The notes under the pieces: model-generated | Database searches by the model: none | The model's input: only the letters and a program-made list of their open reading frames with translations | What the model was told of the DNA's origin: nothing | Shown: positions 49,675-57,285 of the stretch, piece after piece | Position numbering within the stretch: the first letter of the stretch is position 1 | Layout: each line of letters begins with the position of its first letter | Translations under genes and position numbers: made by a program | Assembly: GCA_020161935.1 (NCBI GenBank) | Contig: JAIUNI010000004.1 | Coordinates: forward strand, 242,927 to 306,926 | Source: Chloroflexota bacterium | Lineage (GTDB): Bacteria > Chloroflexota > Anaerolineae > Aggregatilineales > Phototrophicaceae | Direction: 5' to 3' | Length of the DNA: 64,000 nt

Positions 49675-50592
49675 TTAGCCGCTGGTGGTGGGGGTAGCGG
49701 TGGTGCTGCCGGGTGGGCCGCCCGCCGGACGGGTGCCGCCGGGTGCGCTGCCACCACCCATGCCGCCACCGCCGCCCATGCTGAATGAGTCGGATGCGCC
49801 GACTTCCTCGTCGGTGAGGTCGAGGCCGATGTCGAAGGTAGCGCTGTAGCCGCCGTCCTCATCTTCGACCAGTGCGAGCAAGAGTTGGTCGCCCACGTCG
49901 GCATAGTGGATGTCGGTGTCATTGCGGGTGTCGCGTTCGCCGGTTACGGCTGAATACGGTTCCTGCTTGAAGATTTCATCGCTCAGTTCATCGTCAAAGA
50001 AGAACTGTGATGTGAATTCGTACCCGCTGTCGGACTCTGGCTCGGTGCGGATTTTGAAGTGGACGTGGACGGCACGACCGGAGTACCAGCCGGGATAAAT
50101 GGTGGTGAACTCGGCCACGCCGTTCTCGTCGGTGACCTGGTAGCCGCGCAGCCAGCTTTGGCCGACCGTATCAAACCCCGTGTCGGTTACGCCGGAATAC
50201 ACGCCGACGGCATCGCAGTTCCAGATGTCGATCTGTGCGCCTTCGATGGGCGAGCAGGCATTGGCGCTGACATCGGATACGTTGAACTTGATGCGGAGCG
50301 GAATGCCTTCCTTGATGCTGCCGTCGGTCGGTTCGATGCGGATGTCGGAACGGTTGAGCATTTCATCCACAAAGTACGGGCCTTCGGTGACTTCCGGCTT
50401 GACCACGCAGCCAACGGTTGCGGTGGGTGTGGCGGTTGTAGATTGGCCGATCCGCAGGTTCTTAAAGCCCGTGCCGATGAAGAAGGCCGCACCCGCGCCG
50501 CCGAACAGCGTTAGCACCTCGCGGCGGGTCATCACGCGGCCTACGGGTTTGTCATCATCTTCTTCGTCGATTACAACCATTTTCTTGTTCAT
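49675..50592 (-). CDS. Intradiol ring-cleavage dioxygenase-like protein, Tat-exported (paralogue 2)
   Basis: A 305-aa protein closely similar to the neighbour: a Tat signal (TRREVLTLFGGAGAAFFIG), EGPYFVDEMLNRSDI, IDIWNCDAVGVYS and IYPGWYSGRAVHVHFKI, with all four iron ligands (two Tyr, two His). The C-terminus again is Gly/Ser/Pro-rich (MGGGGGMGGGSAPGG) but shorter. The two genes lie tandem on the same strand about 208 bases apart with repeats between, consistent with a local duplication. Both share the N-terminal KPVGRV-TRREVL block. Confidence 0.8.
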   Translation of the reverse strand: MNKKMVVIDEEDDDKPVGRVMTRREVLTLFGGAGAAFFIGTGFKNLRIGQSTTATPTATVGCVVKPEVTEGPYFVDEMLNRSDIRIEPTDGSIKEGIPLRIKFNVSDVSANACSPIEGAQIDIWNCDAVGVYSGVTDTGFDTVGQSWLRGYQVTDENGVAEFTTIYPGWYSGRAVHVHFKIRTEPESDSGYEFTSQFFFDDELSDEIFKQEPYSAVTGERDTRNDTDIHYADVGDQLLLALVEDEDGGYSATFDIGLDLTDEEVGASDSFSMGGGGGMGGGSAPGGTRPAGGPPGSTTATPTTSG

Positions 50593-50921
50593 GATCTTTA
50601 GCCCCTCAATCCCTGTAAGTGCCGCCGATCCATTGGCGGCGGTCTGTGTTTATCACACTGCCCATAATTTAGGTGATCGCTATTCAGAAGTTATGCAGAT
50701 TAGATAAGGGCAAGATTAAAATTGCAGTCTGTTAAACCCTGTATTTCATTCGGTTCATTTGGAGGTAATGCGGCGCAAGAACCCCCTCCGTCGCTGACGC
50801 GACACCGATCTGCTACCTTGCGATAAGCTCAGTCGCAGATCACCCGTAAACGAGGGAGGGAAAATACACGGGAGGGTCTGTGACCCTCCCCTACGAGAAA
50901 TTATTGAGCAGGAGAAGTGGG
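50593..50921. other. Intergenic region with dispersed repeat
   Basis: No gene is visible. It holds GC-rich imperfect palindromes, one at 50870-50894 (GGGAGGGTCTGTGACCCTCC) of a family repeated at 52595. A purine-rich CGAGGGAGGG stretch is next to it. Confidence 0.5.
50870..50894. repeat. Dispersed palindrome family 3, copy 1
   Basis: GGGAGGGTC, TG and TGACCCTCCC form a near-perfect hairpin followed by CTAC. The second copy at 52595-52620 keeps TGTGACCCTCCCCTAC. Confidence 0.6.
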
Positions 50922-52193
50922 TTAGTAGCCGCTGTAGATGAAAGATTCCATTTTGGGGAACAGGACATCGACCAGCACTTTGGCACGAGGCCAACAGCTT
51001 ACATCGGGGTACATGTGGGACAGTTCTTCGCGGCTGCGGTAGCCGAGGAGCAGCGGCGCGAGCAGCAGCGGCGGGATGTTGATTTCGCCCCGCTCGCTGA
51101 AGCCGAGCGCGGTGACGCTAACCAGTTTGCCGTGGCTGAAGTGCAGGTCAAAGGCTTCACGGTAGAGGTTGATGATGACATGCTCGTCTAAGCCGCTGAA
51201 GGGGCTGGCGGCGATGCGGCGTTCGAGGACAGGTGCGATCTTCCGCAGCAACCGCGCGACATCGACAATCTGTATCTGCCATGCATACGCGCCCTCATGG
51301 TGGACATGCCAGATTTTGCCGAGTTGGATCAGATCGCTGTTGGCGGGCAGGTTCAAGCGGATGTCTGGTTTGCCGCGTTCGACGGCGAGGGCTTTGAGCT
51401 TGACGACGACCGCTTCGGCGACAGGGACAGTTAGGCGAGAGGATTCGCAGACGATCAGGCCAGCGCCAAAGCCGTGAAAGGCGATGCGCCAGTAGCCGAC
51501 TGTCACACCCTGCGCGTCGATTACGAGCCAGAACTCGCTTTCGGTATCGCCTTTTACCCCTTCGAGTTGATACTGCCACGTCGCCGCATCGCGCACGGCG
51601 CTGATGTCGAGCTGCTTGGCGGCCTCGTCGTAGAGTTCCATCAGCGCAGGGATGTCGCTCGGCGTGGCGCGGCGGACTTGGAAGGCGGCAGCGGCTTCGC
51701 CGGGTGCATCCGGCAGGTTGTGGCGTTCGAGGTGGTAATTGGCTTCCAGCGGGATGGCGTATTCATAGCCGAACTGGCGGTAGAAGTAAGGGTTGCCCTG
51801 AATGTTGCTGAGGTCATAGTCGCCCTCGCGCAGCAGTTCCCTGTGGCGGGTGACGAGCGTGCGGATGAGGCCGCGCTTGCGGTACTCTGGCAGCGTGCCG
51901 ACCACGCCCATTTCGCCGGACTTGAGCAGCACGTCCTCGCAGCGCCACAGCCACGGGATGAGCGAGAGCGCGGAGATGATTTGCCCCGTTGCCTCGTCCT
52001 CGATATACAGCCAGTGTTCGAGGCGCGTATGGGGGTGGTTGTAGATCAGCGAGCGTGTCATTCCGGTTACGCCTTCGCCGAAGATTTGCCCGTTAAACAG
52101 GGCGAGGCGTTCGGCATCGGCCTTGTCGCGGACGGATTTGAGGATGAGGCCGTTTTCCAAGTGGCGGGTATAAGGGGTTGTTGGTGTAAGCAC
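50922..52193 (-). CDS. GNAT acetyltransferase, Eis-like
   Basis: A 423-aa protein starting at a GTG (52193). The N-terminal GNAT domain has the acetyl-CoA-binding section GVVGTLPEYRKRGLIRTLV (Q/RxxGxG/A equivalent: RKRGL). A second GNAT-like domain follows, and the C-terminal part (LDEHVIINLYREAFDLHFSHGKL) resembles the SCP2-like domain of Eis-type enzymes, which usually run to about 400 aa. These enzymes N-acetylate amines, including aminoglycosides in Eis. The substrate here is unknown. Confidence 0.75.
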   Translation of the reverse strand: MLTPTTPYTRHLENGLILKSVRDKADAERLALFNGQIFGEGVTGMTRSLIYNHPHTRLEHWLYIEDEATGQIISALSLIPWLWRCEDVLLKSGEMGVVGTLPEYRKRGLIRTLVTRHRELLREGDYDLSNIQGNPYFYRQFGYEYAIPLEANYHLERHNLPDAPGEAAAAFQVRRATPSDIPALMELYDEAAKQLDISAVRDAATWQYQLEGVKGDTESEFWLVIDAQGVTVGYWRIAFHGFGAGLIVCESSRLTVPVAEAVVVKLKALAVERGKPDIRLNLPANSDLIQLGKIWHVHHEGAYAWQIQIVDVARLLRKIAPVLERRIAASPFSGLDEHVIINLYREAFDLHFSHGKLVSVTALGFSERGEINIPPLLLAPLLLGYRSREELSHMYPDVSCWPRAKVLVDVLFPKMESFIYSGY

Positions 52194-52659
52194 AGTGGCA
52201 CATGCCTTTCGTGGATGCGAAAGCCGTTCTCCGTTCGTGAGAACAGTGATTATTTATCGGTTGGTTTTGAGAGACGCGAAAAGAACACCGCCAGCGCGAG
52301 GCTGGAATGAGCATGAAAGGGGCGCTAGGCTGTTGGTGCCTAGCTTAGAGGACTCGCACCACTTGAGATTTGTTTGTCATGGGGATTAATTTACAGGGTA
52401 TCGCGGATTTCGTCAATGTGGGTTGGGCAACAGCGCCGCCAGATGCTCAAGCATCCGGCTCCAGTTCATGCGAAGGGGGCTGAAGCCCGCTGGTCGGGTG
52501 AAACGAGTGAGGTGGTTGAAATTTGCCCGCGGATAAACCCCCGTTACGGGACGGTAAGAGATGATATAGCATGAACAATTTTAATAACGGAAAACGGGGA
52601 GCCTGTGACCCTCCCCTACAAGAAAGGGTGGTTGGGAAATATATCCCTATGATGGGTGA
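52194..52659. other. Intergenic region without genes
   Basis: Only short frames without ribosome binding sites are present. A GGGGGCTGAAGCCCGC hairpin lies near 52477 and a family-3 palindrome at 52595-52620. Confidence 0.5.
52595..52620. repeat. Dispersed palindrome family 3, copy 2
   Basis: CGGGGAGCCTGTGACCCTCC followed by CCTACA matches the 50870 copy over the right arm. Confidence 0.55.
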
Positions 52660-52757
52660 TTATTTTCTAAGGATTGTCATGGCGGCGTTGCGACCGTTGA
52701 TGGCGACCACGCCACCGCCGGGGTGGGTACACGCGCCGCAGAGGTAGACACCGGTAT
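52660..52757 (-). pseudogene. C-terminal remnant of an FAD-dependent (carotenoid/amine oxidase-type) oxidoreductase
   Basis: On the minus strand about 31 codons read [20 protein letters not shown] then [11 protein letters not shown] and a stop. This is the strongly conserved C-terminal FAD-binding segment of phytoene-desaturase-like oxidoreductases (LYLCG-THPGGGV...GRNAA). The rest of the gene is missing. An ATG at 52792 starts a different frame, so no functional start exists. The remnant shows a deletion here. Confidence 0.65.
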
Positions 52758-52920
52758 GCCTGCGAACAGGTCGAGGCTCTTGGTTTTAATCATGCGTGTC
52801 TCCGTTCTCTGTTGAGCAGTCCGTCCATATGTTAGAGTGTAGCGAAGGGCAGCGGGGTTGGCGACTGATGGTGCTATGATGTGGGGAGATGCTTATTTAG
52901 AATAATATCTACTAGATTCG

Positions 52921-52959
52921 ACCCCACCCCAACCCCTCCCTGTTACTACGGGGAGGGAC
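52921..52959. repeat. Dispersed palindrome family 2, copy 2
   Basis: ACCCCACCCCAACCCCTCCC, TGTTACTAC and GGGGAGGGA. The same arms as at 49578 with the centre inverted. Confidence 0.55.
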
Positions 52960-53030
52960 TTTAAAACTTTATGGATCAAGTTGTAGAGTTACCGTAATAA
53001 GTTCAAAGTCTTTTGATGGAAGGAAAGACA

Positions 53031-53543
53031 ATGACCGAGATTGTCACGGCTTACAGCGGTCAGGCACTTGACGACTTCATCACGCTGACGCAGGAGTATG
53101 TCTCGTGGATGCTGGCGGAAATCCGTGAGCATTACCCGCAGCTCGATATTGAAGCATTCGCGAGTGAACACACCTACGACGACATCCGCAAGAAATTCCC
53201 CGGCGACCACCTGCCGCCGGATGGCTGTTTGCTGATCGCCACCGATAACGGGCAGGTGTGCGGGTGTATCGCGGTGGGTCGGCTGAGTGAGACGGTTTGC
53301 GAACTGCGGACGTTGTTCGTGCGCCCAACGTGCCGAGGATCGGGGGTTGGGAAATCGCTGGCCGAGTTTGCGATAAAGCAAGCGCGGGAGTTGGGATATA
53401 CGACGGTGCGGTTGGATACGCTGGGGTTCATGGAGAGCGCCCAACGCCTCTACCGTTCGTTGGGCTTTTACCCGATTGAACCGTATTTAGAGCTGTCGTC
53501 CAACTTGAAGCAGTACATCCGGTTTTTTGAGTGTCCGTTGTGA
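53031..53543 (+). CDS. GNAT family N-acetyltransferase
   Basis: A 170-aa single-domain acetyltransferase from the ATG at 53031 (GGAAGGA upstream). Motif A is ELRTLFVRPTCRGSGVGKSL (V.P..RG.GVG), with a C-terminal LDTLGFMESAQRLYRSLGF typical of the family (A..LY...GF). The substrate is unknown. It stands alone between repeat-bearing gaps. Confidence 0.85.
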   Translation: MTEIVTAYSGQALDDFITLTQEYVSWMLAEIREHYPQLDIEAFASEHTYDDIRKKFPGDHLPPDGCLLIATDNGQVCGCIAVGRLSETVCELRTLFVRPTCRGSGVGKSLAEFAIKQARELGYTTVRLDTLGFMESAQRLYRSLGFYPIEPYLELSSNLKQYIRFFECPL

Positions 53544-53663
53544 GAAGTCATAAATTTCCGCCGAAAGTCGGATGGTTTTACGGGTAAACCCGTTTATGAT
53601 GGTTCATAATCGGGGATGTGAATTGGTTGTTCCCGCATACAGGTTCAATGCGATACTCGTCCT

Positions 53664-53693
53664 TTGACAACCACAATGAACCTGTGCTATAGT
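53664..53693 (+). promoter_or_regulatory. Strong sigma-70-type promoter
   Basis: TTGACA (53664-53669), an 18-bp spacer and TATAGT (53688-53693) give a near-consensus promoter. Transcription would start about 35 bases before a 16-codon ORF with a good ribosome binding site, and about 330 bases before the RIO kinase gene. Confidence 0.65.
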
Positions 53694-53734
53694 CGGCAAA
53701 GTGATTAACTATCCTTATCAGGAGGCACGTAAAG

Positions 53735-53785
53735 ATGGCTGAATTTGGAAAAAACATAACCACCGTTCGGTTGTGCCTCAAGTAA
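53735..53785 (+). CDS. 16-codon ORF behind a strong promoter, leader peptide or small protein
   Basis: ATG at 53735 follows CAGGAGG at 8-9 bases, and the frame reads MAEFGKNITTVRLCLK then TAA. The promoter TTGACA-TATAGT lies upstream. The peptide is too short for classification. It could be a leader regulating the RIO kinase gene downstream, a small protein, or the start of a gene later frameshifted; no continuation was recognised in the next 240 bases. Confidence 0.35.
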   Translation: MAEFGKNITTVRLCLK

Positions 53786-54026
53786 CGGCTTATCTCCGTC
53801 TCGCTAACCCACTCTAGGCCACAGGTACAACGTCGAACGGCAGCCCATACCGGGGTGCTTGTTTTGTGTTTGCCTGCTGGTGATCGGCTCGATACACCTC
53901 CAGTTCAACAAACCGTTTTAGCACCGAAACACGTTTGACAACGCTGTTGTGGTCACGCCTATGCGTTCACCACGCGAACTTTACCAAACGCTATAACGCA
54001 ATTTGCTTATCTTGAGGATAACGATC

Positions 54027-55058
54027 TTGAATTTGAAATATCAATTCGATTTGGATGACGATTACAACGATATGTTCGCAGACCGGCAGGAACGCCGCGT
54101 CCGCAAGCAGAAGGGCAAACATACCCCGAAGAAGACACAGGCTCAAATCGTCGAGTCGCTGGCCGAGCCGGATGCGCTCGAAGGCGACACACCTTATAAG
54201 ACCACTTACCAACCCTCGCGCTACGAGTCAACGTGGCTGCTGCAATCGCTGACCGACTTTTATCGTCAAGAGTTCATCACGGATGTGCTGGCGATGGTCA
54301 GAGGCGGCAAGGAAGCCAGTGTTTACCGCTGCGCGGCACGTCCGGCGCATGGCGTGGACCTGCTGGCGGCGAAGGTTTACCGCCCGCGCCAATTCCGCCA
54401 ACTGCGTAACGACAAGATGTACCGCGAAGGGCGTGCTATCTTACGGGCAGACGGCAAAGAGGCGAAGGAAACCGACCACCGCTTGATGCGTGCCATCGGC
54501 AAAAAGAGCGATTTCGGTGTGCAGGTGGAACATACCTCATGGTTAATGTACGAGTACAACACCCTGAACCAACTGTACGCCATCGGTGCAGCCGTACCGA
54601 AACCGTACGCGGTCGCTGAAAACGCGATCCTGATGGGCTATATCGGCGATGAGGAGATGGCCGCGCCGACGTTAAGCACGGTGGAACTGGAGCGCGACGA
54701 GGCTCATGAACTGTTCAAGGAAACCATGCGGAACATTAAGCTGATGCTGCTGCACGGCATGATCCATGGCGACCTTTCCGCTTATAACATCCTGTACTGG
54801 GAGGGCAAGATCACCTTGATCGACTTCCCGCAGGTAACGAGCAGCCACGGCAACAGCCAATCACACTTTATCCTCAAGCGTGATGTTGAGCGCGTGTGTA
54901 CTTACTTCGCATCGCAGGGTGTACGCGAGGCCGAAAACGCCGACGTGATTGCCCAACGGTTGTGGAAGCAGCACATCGAGCCGGATGCCCAGATACGGGC
55001 GGCTGACCTATCCCGCATCGAAGCTGCGCGTGACGCAGAAAAGGAATATGGAGATTGA
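54027..55058 (+). CDS. RIO-type serine/threonine protein kinase
   Basis: A 343-aa protein from a TTG at 54027 with GAGGA 8 bases upstream; an earlier TTG has no such site. Kinase landmarks are a Gly-rich start (VRGGKEASVYRC), LLAAKVYRP with the ATP-binding lysine, the RIO catalytic loop HGDLSAYNILYW near 245, and LIDFPQ as the metal-binding Asp near 265. The acidic N-terminus is followed by a basic stretch. Archaeal and eukaryotic RIO1 kinases act in ribosome maturation; bacterial members are less understood. The next short ORF overlaps its stop. Confidence 0.88.
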   Translation: MNLKYQFDLDDDYNDMFADRQERRVRKQKGKHTPKKTQAQIVESLAEPDALEGDTPYKTTYQPSRYESTWLLQSLTDFYRQEFITDVLAMVRGGKEASVYRCAARPAHGVDLLAAKVYRPRQFRQLRNDKMYREGRAILRADGKEAKETDHRLMRAIGKKSDFGVQVEHTSWLMYEYNTLNQLYAIGAAVPKPYAVAENAILMGYIGDEEMAAPTLSTVELERDEAHELFKETMRNIKLMLLHGMIHGDLSAYNILYWEGKITLIDFPQVTSSHGNSQSHFILKRDVERVCTYFASQGVREAENADVIAQRLWKQHIEPDAQIRAADLSRIEAARDAEKEYGD

Positions 55059-55234
55059 GTCCGACCTTACTCCCTGCGGGGGGCTGTATTGTCCTTCGAC
55101 CTGAACGTCTTGATGCCGGTAGGGGTGCGCGTGCGCTCCTCTACGGCTTCTGGAAGCAAAAACGCTACAAATACCGCACGCCCGGCCAGCAGAACACCCC
55201 GATTGGATGGGGCTGGTGGCGGGCGCTGATGTAG
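55055..55234 (+). CDS. Short ORF coupled to the RIO kinase
   Basis: A TTG at 55055 overlaps the RIO stop (TTGA), with AAGGA 9 bases upstream. The 59-aa product ends LLYGFWKQKRYKYRTPGQQN then TPIGWGWWRALM: basic and aromatic. No family is recognised. It might be a genuine coupled small protein or the tail of a decayed gene. Confidence 0.35.
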   Translation: MSPTLLPAGGCIVLRPERLDAGRGARALLYGFWKQKRYKYRTPGQQNTPIGWGWWRALM

Positions 55235-55311
55235 CGCTTTCGTGAGCATTAAATTATCGCTATCGCTGGCTTAACAACCAACCTCGAAACTACAATTGCA
55301 TAAACCCGTAG

Positions 55312-55338
55312 GGAACGGTCACTGACCGTTCCTTTTTT
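55312..55338 (+). terminator. Rho-independent terminator
   Basis: GGAACGGTC (55312-55320), ACT loop, GACCGTTCC (55324-55332), then six T. It ends the RIO transcript and also lies just past the stop of the convergent small membrane gene. Confidence 0.8.
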
Positions 55339-55352
55339 ATACTGACGCGGGT

Positions 55353-55499
55353 TTATACACTGCTGCGGCGGGTGATCATGTTGTAGAGGAACGCGATCAC
55401 TGCCAAGACGAGCAGCACGTGAATGACGGCACCACCCACATTCGCGACCAAACCCAACAGCCACAAGACCAAAAGAACACTGATAATCGTCCACAACAT
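55353..55499 (-). CDS. Lmo0937-type very short membrane protein
   Basis: A 48-aa protein: MLWTIISVLLVLWLLGLV, then VGGAVIHVLLVLAVIAFL and a TRRSSV tail. The pattern MLW.I...L..LWLLG....GG.IH.LLV.A matches the Lmo0937/DUF5670 family of two-helix membrane proteins. A GGAGGAT ribosome binding site lies 6 bases upstream. The function is unknown; related genes are often stress induced. The rest of the gap to 55762 holds its promoter region and nothing else I can support. Confidence 0.8.
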   Translation of the reverse strand: MLWTIISVLLVLWLLGLVANVGGAVIHVLLVLAVIAFLYNMITRRSSV

Positions 55500-55762
55500 G
55501 AGCTTATCCTCCATGTGTTTGTTGATTGTTCGAACGTTTCTGTCATTACTATATGCTTACTGAGGGTTTGAAACATCGTGCTAATGAGGGGTTATATAGT
55601 AGACCGTTCGGATAGTCGTGCAGTAGTGCTGCCGTGGCCTCTATGAGAGGAGCTATCGCCGCAAGAGGAGTCTTTACTGGCAGAGGTATCGCGCGGGAAG
55701 TGCTGCCCGGCGAGTTTAGCGGGTGTGAGGTAGGGTGTCGATTGGGGGGCGGTCATAGATGA

Positions 55763-56665
55763 TTAGGCAAGCCCATCAATGATCTTCAAATAAGATTGAG
55801 CATTGTCGTGAATGCTTTGTACAAGCTGGCGATGTGCTGAGGATAATCCATCATGTCGCAGATGTGATTCGGAATTTTTGTGGACAAAAGAGATAGGAGA
55901 ATGCAATTTAGGCATTATTTTCTTGAAGTGAATTGGATCGCTGATTTCAGTTTGATTCAACTCATGTAGTTCAAGGACATCTCTTGTACGTCTTGCAAGT
56001 AGGGAAAAGCTGGAGTCTTTGTCCCCTAAATCGTTGGCTAACAGTTCTGCTGAATGAACAATATTATTTAGAAGTTCAACAAGATTTGCATTTAGGCTTT
56101 GACGAGCTAAATATTTCCGGCGCAGCAGGGCGAATAGGTGCAGATTATAAAACCCACCATTTTCATAGAACTGTTCATATTGAACGCCTTCGGACTTAAA
56201 ACCGGCTTTTTCCAGCACGCGGGCGGAGGCTGGATTGCGCCCATCAGCATCGGCTTCGATGCGGTTGAGGTTCATCTGCTCAAAGCCAAACTTGACCATC
56301 GCGTTCACGGCTTCGGTCATCAAGCCCTGCCCCCAATAAGCACGGGCGAGGTCATAACCGACGGAGGCGCGGCGGTCGTGGCGCACCCAATAATTGAAGC
56401 CGCACATGCCGATCACACGCGGGTTGTCTTTCAGCGTGATACCCCAGCGGAGTTCAACACCATCGACATAACCGGTGCGGATAGCTTGGATGATGTCGCG
56501 GGCTTGATCGAGGCGTTCATAGGCGAGGCCGGTGTTATAACGGGTGACTTCAAAGTCGCTGCGGATGGCGAACACGGCTTCGGCATCATTTTGGATCAGT
56601 TCACGGAGGACGAGGCGTGGTGTTTCGAGTATAGGAAACGGGCCAAAATTGAACAGTTCGGTCAT
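55763..56665 (-). CDS. GNAT acetyltransferase (RimJ/RimL-type) with helical C-terminal extension
   Basis: A 300-aa protein. The ATG at 56665 overlaps the stop of the upstream gene (ATGA), so translation is coupled. The GNAT part (residues 1-180) has LETPRLVLREL, the acetyl-CoA site VGYDLARAYWGQGLMTEAV and NPASARVLEKAGF, as in ribosomal-protein N-acetyltransferase relatives. About 120 extra helical residues follow (LVELLNNIVHSAELLANDLG, HRQLVQSIHDNAQSYLKII). That extension has lower GC than the GNAT part and may be a later fusion. Confidence 0.78.
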   Translation of the reverse strand: MTELFNFGPFPILETPRLVLRELIQNDAEAVFAIRSDFEVTRYNTGLAYERLDQARDIIQAIRTGYVDGVELRWGITLKDNPRVIGMCGFNYWVRHDRRASVGYDLARAYWGQGLMTEAVNAMVKFGFEQMNLNRIEADADGRNPASARVLEKAGFKSEGVQYEQFYENGGFYNLHLFALLRRKYLARQSLNANLVELLNNIVHSAELLANDLGDKDSSFSLLARRTRDVLELHELNQTEISDPIHFKKIMPKLHSPISFVHKNSESHLRHDGLSSAHRQLVQSIHDNAQSYLKIIDGLA

Positions 56666-57090
56666 GTCTGCTGCGCTTCTGCCCATTCGTCGCGCATTTC
56701 CGCCCACAGCCGTTCAATTTCCAGCACGAACTTGCGCCCGCTGCGTTCGAGCAGCCAGACGGCTTCAAGCTGGTCATGGTTCAGCGGCTCCGTCTTCCGC
56801 ATACTGTTGATGTGGAGGAAGTAGGCACACTGCAAAATCATTTCCATTGGGGTACGGGCAGCGTACATCAGGCGGTAGCGGGGGTCAGCCGTTTGGTCAC
56901 CATCAGGTAACGCTTTGTTCGCTAAATACTCGTTAATCGACTCCATAACCCGTTCCACCGAAAAATCAATTTCTCTGAGATGCTGCTGCTGGCGCGGCGA
57001 AAGCGAACCGAACCGCTGCTGCACCAGCGCATCGTAAGCGCGGCGTATATCATCTCGCAAGAGGGACAGATTAACTGGTGCAGTACTCAT
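56662..57090 (-). CDS. Hypothetical helical protein coupled to the GNAT gene
   Basis: A 142-aa protein from the ATG at 57090; an ATG at 57147 would add 19 residues without a ribosome binding site. It is all-helical by pattern (LSLLRDDIRRAYDALVQQRF, SPRQQQHLREIDFSVERVME, SGRKFVLEIERLWAEMRDEW). No domain is recognised. Its stop overlaps the start of the acetyltransferase, so the two probably work together. Confidence 0.5.
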   Translation of the reverse strand: MSTAPVNLSLLRDDIRRAYDALVQQRFGSLSPRQQQHLREIDFSVERVMESINEYLANKALPDGDQTADPRYRLMYAARTPMEMILQCAYFLHINSMRKTEPLNHDQLEAVWLLERSGRKFVLEIERLWAEMRDEWAEAQQT

Positions 57091-57244
57091 CTCATCAAAC
57101 TCATCAACTCGACCATTGAAAAACCAATGATAGACGACCTTCCACATGGTTTTATAACAAAATCCCCTACATAGCGCAATACATTACATTGTACCTTAGC
57201 ACATTCGCCATCGAGATTGTTGATTTGTGAGGGGATGAAACAGG

Positions 57245-57276
57245 GGCGAGGGTGTATTTATCTTTACACCCTCGCC
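57245..57276 (-). terminator. Probable terminator hairpin
   Basis: Perfect 12-bp arms GGCGAGGGTGTA (57245-57256) and TACACCCTCGCC (57265-57276) with an 8-nt loop lie 10 bases past the stop of the SH3-like gene on the minus strand. The T-tract is weak. Confidence 0.6.
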
Positions 57277-57285
57277 GACAAGCGA

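Noticed and set aside
51474..52310. Plus-strand frame of 278 codons opposite the Eis-like gene
   Set aside because: The opposite strand encodes a recognisable GNAT protein; this frame has no family pattern.
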